DNA of 64,000 bases, from positions 62,001-126,000 of the forward strand of contig JADNRV010000010.1 of assembly GCA_015499995.1 (NCBI GenBank). Direction: 5' to 3'. The notes below the pieces were generated by a model. That model searched no databases. It was not told the DNA's origin and worked only from the letters and a program-made list of their open reading frames with translations. The stretch is from Flammula alnicola. Lineage: Eukaryota; Basidiomycota; Agaricomycetes; Agaricales; Strophariaceae. The stretch's first letter is position 1. Each line of letters starts with the position of its first letter. Of this stretch, positions 55,032-64,000 are shown one piece after another. The position numbers and the translations under genes are program-made.

Positions 55032-57035
55032 TCAAACTTGCTCGATCTCCCATTTCATCCTTTCCGTGTCGTTTAACTTCATGATGTCTGCCTTCTCTAC
55101 AACTCCTAGATTGTTCCATTCATTCGCTGGCCATAAGTCACCAGCTCGACAAGTCCACCGGATTAATCTCGAATTCGGTGCCCACCTAGAGATTTCGTTA
55201 AAAAGGTGGATCTTCACTTGCGTCGGGGCCCGAGCTGCAATAACGAATTCTTTATCCTTCCATTCTTTTTCGGGGCGTGGCCATTGGTCGGATATCAACG
55301 GGTCAGCATAAAATTTGGCAGTCATGATTTTCGTTTCCTTTGAATATGAAAACGTTGGCGCAGGGTGAGACCATGGGTTTGGCGATGGAAATGTCTGTGG
55401 ACGATCGTGGGCGAGAATCAAAGTATGGCCTATATGTTCGTTAACCCTGGCCATATTTAGTAGTAATACGGAATTATGTTGCTCACTCATTACATCAATG
55501 TGGGCGCCACTGGTGCATAACTCCCCCTTTGAGTTCACGAAAAAGAGCTTCGTAATTCCAGTCAGCGAGTGATGGCATAGGTGGTAAAAATGAAACCACT
55601 GACGCACCTGGGTTACATTGTCATTACCGAGGTGCCACAGACATATCGCATTTCCATCGTGGCTGGTTTCCCCGTAGTGTACTGACCAGTAATGTTGAGT
55701 TCCAGCAGCACGAATGCGGAAGTATCCGGTGGGGAAACCAGTGCATTCTTGGCGCGTGAGAGATGCGCCGAGGTTGGAACTATAGGGGGGAGAGGGAGAA
55801 GGGCCGATGGTCGAACTAGGGGTGGAGAAGTCCATGGCCTTCCGACATTAAGATTGGTCTGATGATTCGCAATAGCAAAAATATTTACCTGATGATTCCC
55901 TACATATATTACCAGATTTTTGACACTGTCGGACGTGCTGAGGAGGCATGAGGAGAGTGTTAAGCTAAGGACAGGTCGACAGTACATACATGAAGTTCTG
56001 TAAATCTTTGAGTGCATTTTCCGAGCCAGATAGATCATTGATAATGACATTGATATTCGCGCCTGCCATATCCAATAAGATCGACTTTTCTCCGTGTCGA
56101 AGGAGAAAATTAAATACTCACCAACATCAGATCGCTTACTTGTTGAACTCATAGTCGTCGGGCTGGATGGATCAAGTTTCCCGTTCTCAATTGCAGCTTG
56201 GTTCTCTGGCGTATTTTCCAGAATATACAATCGCGTGCCTTGGCCTTCAGAGAGTATTGCCGCATTGCCGAGACTCAGACCTAAATCTGAATTAGGCGCT
56301 GCAAGCCTAAGAGTAATGAAAAAATGAGAAACGTGGGGAACGACTGCAAAATGAGTTAATACTAACTTGTAGCCACTTCCATCCTTTGATATCTTCCAAG
56401 AAAATGGATCGTTTGTAGAAACCAATGCACCGTCCAGACTCAGATCAGGATTTTTGGCCGCTACGTACGTCCCGTTGTACTTCGACTTGAGAACGACTCC
56501 GCCGTTCTCGTCATCTTGGACCAGCCACTATTCATGGAACAATCAGTGGCATATCTAAGGGAAGACTAGAACTAGATTTCACCTGCTGGTTAAGGCCGCC
56601 ATGGAAAGGGTGCGAAATAACTGTGTACGAATGAACGACAGTCTGTGGAATGAAAGGAAAATCAGCAAACCTGATTTTTTATCAGTCATGTCAAGATCTA
56701 GCGATTTTCCATCGGAATTAACGATGAATTGCGGTCCATCTATAAACTCAATTAGGTCCAATACAATTGTCCGGATTGGTGAGAAACATACGTACAAAAG
56801 TTGATAGTCGTGTTGTTCACATCGTTAGAGTTTTTGATACGATTGTGTGAGCCGATGTCCCCACCCCTCCCACCGTTACCGCCGTCGCCAGAGACTAAAT
56901 TGTTTTGATTTTTATCATGTCTGAAGCAGATGTGAATGCTGGCTCACGGATTTCAGAATGCTCGAAGTCCTGTGAAAATGCGCCCACTGGCAGGATATCT
57001 TTCCTTTCAGCTTGCCGTGGCCTTCTCGTAGACAT
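55032..57035 (-). CDS. Beta-trefoil (ricin B-type) lectin-like protein with Gly/Asn-rich N-terminus
   Basis: Ten exons (57035-56948, 56894-56796, 56739-56671, 56620-56583, 56527-56367, 56306-56122, 56062-55990, 55937-55889, 55838-55608, 55547-55032) join in phase to 502 residues. Residues 30-60 are Gly/Asn-rich (SGDGGNGGRGGDIGSHNRIK). Then comes a ricin B-type trefoil, with QFIVNSDGKSLDLDMTDKKS, FHGGLNQQW (QxW motif), LVQDDENGGVVL and YNGTYVAA. After a linker with INVIINDLSG, a second trefoil-like unit follows (GYFRIRAAGTQHYWSV, LFFVNSKGELCTSGAHIDV, DPLISDQWPRPEKEW). Such lectins bind glycans and in mushrooms are cytosolic defence proteins, but no toxic domain is seen. There is no signal peptide. 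An ATG at 55835 could start a separate gene for the second unit; the in-phase intron 55839-55888 favours one protein. Confidence 0.72.
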
Positions 57036-58222
57036 CTTCGAATAAGTTTCCTGTCGAGGGTGTAAAGCTTAGAGGGAACTGGACAGGGATCATCGTTGAT
57101 TTAAATTTGAACCCATTGACCTGGATGATAAGAAATCAGAAGTCACATTGGCAACTACACTTGATCAACGATGACTGGTTCAGCAAACGAATTCGAAGTC
57201 TCGGAACTTATCCTAGTAGATAATCAGCCAAACAATACCTCACGCAAGAACCTGCGTCTGCAAATAGCCACATGATTACAATGAACGGATTGGAGAGGTG
57301 CTGGAATTAGTATGTATTAAGTATGTATGCGATGGTCCGGTGGATAGTGCCATCAGTAAAATTGAAATGCGCACGTGGCAGTCCGGACCGTCCCAAGCTG
57401 ACCTTCTGTCATTCCCGATTGGCGCCCAAAGCAGGCACAGCCGGAAATTCTCATTTGTCTCTGCGAAGTGCGCCACTCATGATATAATCAAGATCCAACT
57501 CGTACTGAGATGTTAGCTGCCTGAAAGTTACATCGGTTTCAATCACTGACATTTTGGGAGATCGTCTTGCAAACATCTCATAGTCAAGGCCCAATTCGGT
57601 AGCAAGTCGGTAGACTGAATGAGCGGAAATGAAGTGTCATTTATGACTCCGACATTCTTGCTCGATATGAAATACTGAAATAGTGCTGGTTTCTGCGAGT
57701 GTGCTTGTATTTACCCTATTGACGTCTTCGAACCTACTCCTGTCCCCCAGAAGATTGCTTCCGGAAGGTATTGTGTCACTATAATTAAATCTGTACTATA
57801 TAAATCCAGCTTGCTGTTGAAACCGCTTCAGGACGACACATCGATAATCAGGCACTGTAAAAGCTCGATTCTACATTTAGAACGTGTCCTGCCATCTTCA
57901 TGCCGCGAATTTAAATTTATCCGATGTGCTTAGTTTGGCGGCAGTCGTCTCATTGCATCGCGAAGGAGAAGATAATTTTACGCCGACATGAGAGTCTGAC
58001 CAAACCCAACCGGATTGAACTCATGATCAGGTCCTTCAGTTATCAAGGGCAAGACGGAATGTATATGTTTGGGCCCTTTTCGAACGCAGAGGATATCACT
58101 CCAAGCTCCACACACCAATGATTCCCAAACATAAAAAGGGCGAAGCGTGGAAGCTACTTCACGCCAGCGCGTTCACGTTATATCTCAACGAACCTTCATC
58201 TGAAAAGAACCGGAAAATTACA
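57036..58222. other. Intergenic region between lectin and Gly/Asn-rich gene
   Basis: About 1.2 kb containing the promoters of two divergent genes. No gene is recognised. Confidence 0.4.
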
Positions 58223-58813
58223 ATGAGTCAAGATTGGAAGGGCGCTAAGGTTAGTAAGTATATCCGTACATCACCGATCTTCATAATTTGATAGTCTCTT
58301 CCAGCTCCTGGTTCCAGTGGAGCTGGGGGAGGGCCTGGTGGCGCTGTCGGATCCCACAACGAGAATACCACTGATATTCAAAACTCGCACAACGATAACA
58401 GTGTTCGTCAACACGTCGAAGGTACGTAACTTGGCTTCGAATGAGGTCTTCGCCCTTCAATCTAACATACATTACCATAGGTGACAATTACAAGCATCCT
58501 GTTGACCAGGGAGACCAATTCAACGGGGCGATTAGTGACAGCGCGGTCGGTGGACGAGAAAATAAAAACATCCTCCACAACGACGGCCCTGCTTCAGGAT
58601 CGGGTAAGGGACTTATTCACTGCACCTTAATTCTTTCCCAAGCTGATATTTTGTTTTCGCAAACATGTAGAGGCCTTAACCTCTTCTAGAGAGGCTGAAA
58701 TAAACGAGAAACTTGCCAGGGCTCGCGAGCGGCTTGCAGCGAAGAAAGAAAAGGAGCGTCTGGATAGGATGGAGGCTGAACTAAAGAGATTAGAGTTGGA
58801 ACTCGATGATTGA
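58223..58813 (+). CDS. Small Gly/Asn-rich protein with C-terminal coiled coil, copy 1
   Basis: Four exons (58223-58253, 58305-58421, 58481-58603, 58671-58813) give 137 residues. The start MSQDWKGAKV is shared with the copy at 63155-63739. A Gly-rich run leads to AVGSHN and QNSHNDNSVRQHV, then a second motif GDNYKHPVDQGDQFNGAISD and SAVGGREN. The last 45 residues are a charged coiled coil (EINEKLARARERLAAKKEKE). No signal peptide or membrane segment is seen, so the protein is probably cytosolic. I do not recognise a named family. The Asn/Gly/Asp-rich motifs could self-assemble, as in fungal amyloid-signalling proteins, but that is inference. Exon 2 has the same length (117 nt) in both copies. 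Confidence 0.75.
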
Positions 58814-60198
58814 GAATTTCCCCAGAAACGACTATCTTTAAATTTTGCCGACAAGCTAACAGTAGCGCTAGCATTCTTGTATTCCTGCTGGTCGTTTAAA
58901 CTATATTCAAGCCTCACATGTTCGCTGCATGTCGGCTAGTTACTGTGAGGGTTATTATTAAGCATAAGAGTAACGATGATCGAGGCGGTCACGAGACGGT
59001 GCGAGAGCGCGGACACAAGAAAGTCTCTGTCCATGTATTCAGTCACTTATGCCGACGGATTTACGGATGCCGAGGCGTGCCGGGCCTCCACGTGACCCTC
59101 GATTTACAAGGTCGCGTGACGCGCGTCTGCGCACGCGCCCGCGCGCCTCCCCTTCCAACGCGGCGGGCAGCGCTTGCCTTGGGACGGACATTGGGATGGA
59201 CGGATTGATGGCTCGGAGGTAAATGCGAATAAAACGAATAAAACGCGTCCAAAAATAGCTTCCAAAAATAGCTTTTCTTCGACAGCGCCTAAACTCTGTT
59301 GTTCGGGTCCTTCCCACCGCCTCTCGCGCGCCCTCCCCCTCCCCCCTCTTCGATTAGACACTCGAGTGGACACTATACAGCTGGTATAAAATATGTAATA
59401 GTTGTAAAATGTGATATACCACTTAGTATATGGAATAGAAATGGCATGAATTGCATGATTTCCCTCAATGAGTTGCAAAAATCACCCGGTTCACTCACAT
59501 AAGTATTGCTCTGGCAGCATAAGTAGTCATAAGTACTTATTTTTGAAGAATTTACCGTAAATCAGCTCAATTTACGGTCGATTTACAGCGAACCCGAGCT
59601 GGTTCGCGACCCCGTTTACTTATGCCTCTCGGAAATTTAGAGATACAGAGAAAGACGTAAGACCTTCTTTAAGCAAGAAAGCAAGATCAGCTGTCGGCGT
59701 GGGCTGATTCGTCGGCTCTAGGAACGGGGCAACCCGAACCATGCTTCGTTGAAGTTCGTTCCAGTTGTCACCCTCATGGAAATGGCGTCCTTGTTTTTGC
59801 GGCTGTCATGACTTGTTCTGGGCACGCTGTGATATACATCCCCTTTTCACCTTAGATGGCAATCTGAAAAATAAATAACGCATGATCAAAGGGGGGTTCG
59901 AAAAGTTATTTATAAACTCGATATAAGCAACACGAAATACTACGGCGAATCGCGATTCGTGCAAGAATGTGAATGAACATCCTAGACAGACATAGCCTGA
60001 GGAAAAGTGGCATTGAGAAAATAGTCGTGATATGGAGTGCCGTATGCCGTCTGTGGGAGCCAGCATCAGCGCGGGCTGAGGATCGTACAGTAATGTGAAA
60101 GATTACAAACCTCCCATCGATCGCCGCCATTCGAGTAAGATGTTGCTAGCACCGAGTGAGCGAGATAAGACGCAGACAAAGAAAGGATATTCATTTAC
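58814..60198. other. Intergenic region with a CpG-rich block
   Basis: About 1.4 kb. The stretch 59100-59190 is strongly GC-rich (GCGCGTCTGCGCACGCGCCC), unlike its AT-rich surroundings. The C-terminal exons of the DUF1399 gene may extend into 59850-60198. No other gene is seen. Confidence 0.4.
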
Positions 60199-61693
60199 CG
60201 AGAACATCTACGGGCGCAAAATCGATATGATCAAGGAACCAACCGAATATGCGAAGGAAGTCGGTTCTGGGGAAGAATCTAGGAATCGGTAGAAAATCGT
60301 CAGAGAAATTGAAACAGTACCTATAATTGTACTTTAGTTGATGAGTGTGCCAAACGAGATCGATATCGTGAGCAGGTCCCAAAGAGCCTGCATTCCTGTC
60401 CATTGATAATTTCAAAAACCCAGCGTACCGGGAGATCGACTCCTCGAGTATTGCAGAGCATTTATGCGGGAATTGTGGGTTAGTCCAGCCGTTATGATAC
60501 ATCTTGGATGCGAATCCAGTTTGGCGCAACACCCGGTACGCAATTTTAATTATCTACGCTGCCAGAATGGACGACGTTGTAACACTTACCCCGGCACCCA
60601 AGTCGAACGAAAATCCCCCAGGAAGTCCGTAGAAGGCTAAGAAGTCGACACTGTATAAAGATGCACGATGATGAGGTTGGATATATCGTCAAAGCACTTG
60701 TTATCTATACCTTAAACTCTCAATGACGTTTTCAGGTATCTCCATCAAGGTTTGAATGACATTATTCAACGAAAGTTTCTCTATCTTGTAGAGACCAACA
60801 ACTTGAACGATGTCAATCGTGAGAGCTCTGGATCTTTCGGGATCGAGGACACCCTCAACTGTCAGTATCGTTCCGCTGTACAATCACATCAGAATATGTT
60901 CCCGTTAATTAATAAGAGTGCGTACGCCAATCCGACACCATTCCCCGACTTCGCGCGACGAATGTCGTCCGAGATGATAGCAGCGCCAAATGCAAGGTCG
61001 GTAATGACAAGATTGCAGCCATCACAAGGAGCTGCCAGGTTCGAGCCTTTGCCGTCATCACTTGCTTCCATCCAGAGTGCCTGGAACGTATGCTTGCAGT
61101 TCGGGCACTTAATGATAAATTTGTCGGTTGAAGTGGTCGACAATGGCATCGCAAACGTCTCGCCTGTTGAGGCTTCCCAAAAGGCGATCTGCTCGGGTTT
61201 GGGTATATACTTCATGAAGTCGTCGATGAGCCCTGCCTAATACGATGACGTTAAAACGGAAGGAAAACATATGAATGGTGGTAACACTCACGACTTGAAT
61301 CAAAGGAAAGCCATGTAAAACCCCGAGTTCAGGGAATAGACGGATAGTATCGCTATAGAAGGCTCGTGGATGAAGCATGAACGCATGCAGAATAAGCACT
61401 ACATCGTAGGGCGGTAATTCATTATCGTTGAGGCCGACGGGGGAGTTGCCGACTTTCTCGAACTTGGGGCGCAGTATTTTCGTGATCCAGAGATTAAACC
61501 GATATACAGAGCGACGCAGAAATAAGCGTCCTTCAGTGGTCGGACAGAGAATATCTTGGTTGTCGTAATAAACGTGTCTTTTTGCGAGGACGAAAAGATG
61601 GGAACGGATGGATCCATAGACGCGCAAATGAGCCGCAATGTCTGCTTGGCAAACTGAAGAGCCCATGAAATGACTGGTAGCGAATTCTGGCAT
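60199..61693 (-). CDS. Glycine-rich domain protein-like (GRDP/DUF1399), C-terminus not resolved
   Basis: In-phase exons 61693-61292, 61236-60926, 60875-60711, 60650-60590, 60553-60321 and 60266-60199 give about 413 residues. The family signature DIDLVWHTHQL is present near the end. It is preceded by ILHAFMLHPRAFYSD, the segment PKPEQIAFWEASTGETFAM and a Cys-pair motif, IKCPNCKHTFQAL with APCDGC, that may bind zinc. GRDP proteins in plants and fungi are cytosolic and linked to stress responses, but their chemistry is unknown. The model begins at MPEFATSHFMGSSVCQ; an upstream exon near 61780 is possible. After the last exon a GTAAAT donor follows and I cannot find the remaining exon(s) with confidence, so the 3' end is incomplete or lost. 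Confidence 0.7.
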
Positions 61694-61989
61694 GATGAGG
61701 ACGCGATGTCAGTTCAGGTTTCATTAGAAGACAGATATACCAAGCCACTCGCATAGAGCTTCATCCCGTTTTGTGCCATGCGAGTATCCCCAGGAAGAGG
61801 CAGTCCTTGGCCGGCGCTCGTATAAGTTCGGAGTAAGCCATTGCTCCGACACGCAAGCAGACGGTGGCTAGGAACAAACGAGGTGCTCGTATGGATTCGA
61901 AAAACGCCGGAGATCAGATAATGAACCTATGTATACACAAATCCTAGATTAGTACGTGGATGGGAGCAAAGCTACCGTTTTAGACATTT

Positions 61990-62430
61990 ACAGAATGAAT
62001 CTAGTTACAACCATATCAAGCTCGAGATAGATAGATTGTAAGCACGGGACCCTTTGTTTCAGATACTCGCTCCCGGCGAATCCTCCCATGAAAAGAAGAG
62101 CATGGATGGGCTGGTCCACCTGGCAATCTGCTCTATGAGCTGGAGAACCTAAGTGATGCGGTGGGGGGTTAAATTTGAATGTCTCGATAACTAGTGAGAG
62201 AAAGCCCAACGCACCTCGTTAACCATAGGGTCAAAGACTTCTCTTCAGAAAGGTTTTCCAGGGATAGGCAGCTGTCCGTTGATCAGGGCAACGGACGGAT
62301 CGTGAGGGTCCTCGAGCGATACGAATACGACGGACTGATATATGCCAAAGACGGTGGATGGAGACGCGCCAGATGGTCGGCCAGAAGAGTCTGCAACGAA
62401 CAGATATATCAGCGCCTCAGCACACAGTGG
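61990..62430 (-). pseudogene. HSPA12-like (Hsp70-related) C-terminal fragment
   Basis: The minus strand contains SLEDPHDPSVALINGQLPIP, a stop, REVFDPMVNE, an intron-like gap, and then ALLFMGGFAGSEYLKQRV. The last matches the phosphate/adenosine motif of the Hsp70/HSPA12-type actin fold. The order is that of the C-terminal half of an HSPA12-like ATPase, but with an in-frame stop and frame changes. No start or N-terminal half is attached. Confidence 0.6.
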
Positions 62431-62879
62431 TGAGGTCGATGGCCCGTTTCTGTAGAGTCAGAGATGTCGTGCCAATGAAAATGACTAGGAGATGGAAGAG
62501 AGCAGTGCTACACACTTGTCACTGTGTTTGTAGTTGGCGTGGGACAAACTCGCTCGCCAGTGGAGTCACATGACCAGCAAACCAACTTTTCGACCTGAGG
62601 AAACAAATGGTCTTAGAAACCACAATATTCACCTTTCTGATTCGCCACCACCGCCTGCTCCGATGCGATCACCTTTTCTGCGAATGGCTTCCGGAAGACC
62701 CACCTGCAGCAGGAATGTGGAGTCATTCTCCTTCTCCGCCAGTGAACGATTTCGGTGCGCTGCGAAATGCAAGCACTCCGCTACCACCTTCGGCTTTCAA
62801 CGGATCGACGACGTATAATGGCTCGACATTCAGCATTACGAATGGCTTCTCTGCGATGAATCAACCTTTGATGCGTCCA

Positions 62880-63020
62880 TTTCTATAGATTGTCATGAAG
62901 CCTGAAGCGGCGGCGGTGCATTGTGCCCAGCTGAATGATCTCCACCGCCTGAAGCCCTCACAGAACTTCATCATCTGCGACATGGGAGGTGGTATCGTCG
63001 ATCTCGCCGTGTACAAGGTG
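62880..63020 (+). pseudogene. HSPA12-like ATPase fragment (central motif)
   Basis: The plus strand reads KPEAAAVHCAQLNDL and FIICDMGGGIVDLAVYK, ending at a GTGCGT donor. These are the connect-1 and phosphate-2 motifs of Hsp70/HSPA12-type ATPases. They lie in the opposite orientation to the C-terminal piece at 61990-62430, and the gene does not continue because the next gene (63155, -) overlaps the space. Confidence 0.65.
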
Positions 63021-63154
63021 CGTTGCAACTCTTCAAGCTGACATATCTGAATGATGTCTATTCTTTCCATTCCGCGTAGTTCGTGTTGATCTCCGCGGAC
63101 GCCATAGATAATTTCAATCGGTCATCTGTTGAATGTATATGGTACAGGTACAAT

Positions 63155-63739
63155 TTAGTAATCGTCTCCGAGTTCAGCTTCCAATCGCTTGAGTTCTTCC
63201 TCCAGCTTCTTGACGCGCTCCCTCTCCTTCTTTGCCGCCAATCTTTCACGCGCCTGCTTGAGGCGCTCATTGAGTTCGGTTTCGCCCGTAGAAAGATTGT
63301 GGTCGGCTAAAAGGTAAAATTTTAATCAAAGTTTCATATCCACGGCCCAAGCAGATTCCCTACCCTGTACAGAACTTCCATTATTGTGGATCGCATTCGA
63401 GTTTCCCCGTCCACCAACGGCGCTGTTGCTAATAGGCCCATTGAATTTGTCGCCTTGATCTACTGGACCGGCGTAATTATCGCCTTGTGTAAAATAGTGT
63501 AAGACCAGGGCTCAAGAGAGGAGATGGCATGTTCTTACCATTGACGCGTTGGCGAAAACTGTTGTCATTATGCGAGTTACTGTGGGATGTGTCGGAATAG
63601 TTGTGGGATCCGACATCGCCACCGCGTCCACCACCTGCACCACCGGCTCCGGAAGCTGAAAGAATATAGTATGAATTTTTGGCCGTCATAAAGTACTGAT
63701 GTACTTACTAACTCTAGCACCTCGCCAATCCTGACTCAT
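63155..63739 (-). CDS. Small Gly/Asn-rich protein with C-terminal coiled coil, copy 2
   Basis: Four exons (63739-63709, 63655-63539, 63483-63364, 63306-63155) give 139 residues. MSQDWRGARV opens the protein, as in copy 1 at 58223. Next come GGRGGDVGSHN, SHSNSHNDNSFRQRV, GDNYAGPVDQGDKFNGPISN and SAVGGRGNSN. The coiled-coil tail (ETELNERLKQARERLAAKKE) is conserved and slightly longer. The two copies face each other in inverted orientation 4.3 kb apart, so they arose by inverted duplication. The function is unknown and location is probably cytosolic. The shared Gly-rich/GSHN segment also occurs in the lectin gene at 55032-57035. Confidence 0.75.
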
Positions 63740-64000
63740 GATTGCAATATCTCGTAGCTATTTGCAGACGCAGGTTCTTTCAGGAGTATTGTGAAGCTGC
63801 CTACTTAAGCCTCGCACTTTATAGTTCGAAGACTTATCGCAGAATCAATGTCTTGCTGCTCATCTAATTTAATTTGGGGGCGATAAACGATCTTTCAAGT
63901 CTTCATTTGTTGCGCCTGTCATCCGATATTGATCAGGTGTCGCCGAAATGTATTCCTGTTTCTTATCGTCACAATCTCGTAGTCGACTATACTACTTAAT

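Noticed and set aside
1..64000. tRNA, rRNA or CRISPR features
   Set aside because: No cloverleaf with a proper T-loop, no rRNA core sequence and no spaced identical repeats were found by reading; CRISPR is not expected in a fungal nuclear genome.

Overview
The window is nuclear DNA from a filamentous fungus, most likely an agaricomycete basidiomycete. Genes are dense and carry many 45-90 nt introns with short, often GTAHGT-type donors and occasional TACTAAT branch sites. The gene families present (CHAT protease, expanded metacaspases, NACHT fragment, beta-trefoil lectin, secreted SurE phosphatase) also fit that group. I built gene models by hand, joining exons only where reading phase and splice sites agreed. 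No transcript or database evidence was available.

Layout. 1-2045: two tandem genes for a secreted, GPI-anchored-looking protein; the first is cut by the window edge and looks decayed. 3163-9460: a conserved mitochondrial block, with ATPase inhibitor INH1 (-) and ATP synthase subunit H/ATP14 (+) diverging from a 130 bp shared promoter, followed by mitochondrial RNA polymerase RPO41 (-, 12 exons). 10.2-13.4 kb: a small secreted peptide, a stress-type hydrophilic protein and a BRI3-like protein. The last two lie in a segment duplicated at 24.8-26.4 kb, where the first gene is cut to 24 codons and the second is intact. 13.9-18.2 kb: a 20-exon gene that appears to join a pseudokinase, a PHD finger and a CHAT protease domain. 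20.1-23.1 kb: nested DNA transposons, followed by a dead IRC3-type helicase gene. 27.0-28.7 kb: tRNA pseudouridine synthase DEG1/PUS3. 28.7-34.5 kb: almost empty.

34.5-46.8 kb: two metacaspase-like genes in inverted orientation enclose a Kelch-repeat protein, a secreted SurE phosphatase and a second helicase fragment. 47.9-48.2 kb: a NACHT fragment. 49.0-52.6 kb: a broken quinone-oxidoreductase-like gene whose intron holds a 2.4 kb transposon with captured, duplicated host coding sequence. 55.0-57.0 kb: a two-lobed beta-trefoil lectin gene. 58.2-63.7 kb: an inverted pair of small Gly/Asn-rich coiled-coil proteins that share a motif with the lectin N-terminus and flank a DUF1399 (GRDP-like) gene and scrambled HSPA12-like fragments.

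The left 10 kb and the DEG1 region are housekeeping. Most of the rest is accessory: caspase-like proteases (CHAT and two C14), a NACHT piece, a lectin and low-complexity N/G-rich proteins. These are the kinds of parts fungi use in non-self recognition and regulated cell death, but that functional link is inferred from the families, not shown by the sequence. I recognised no rRNA, tRNA or CRISPR array.
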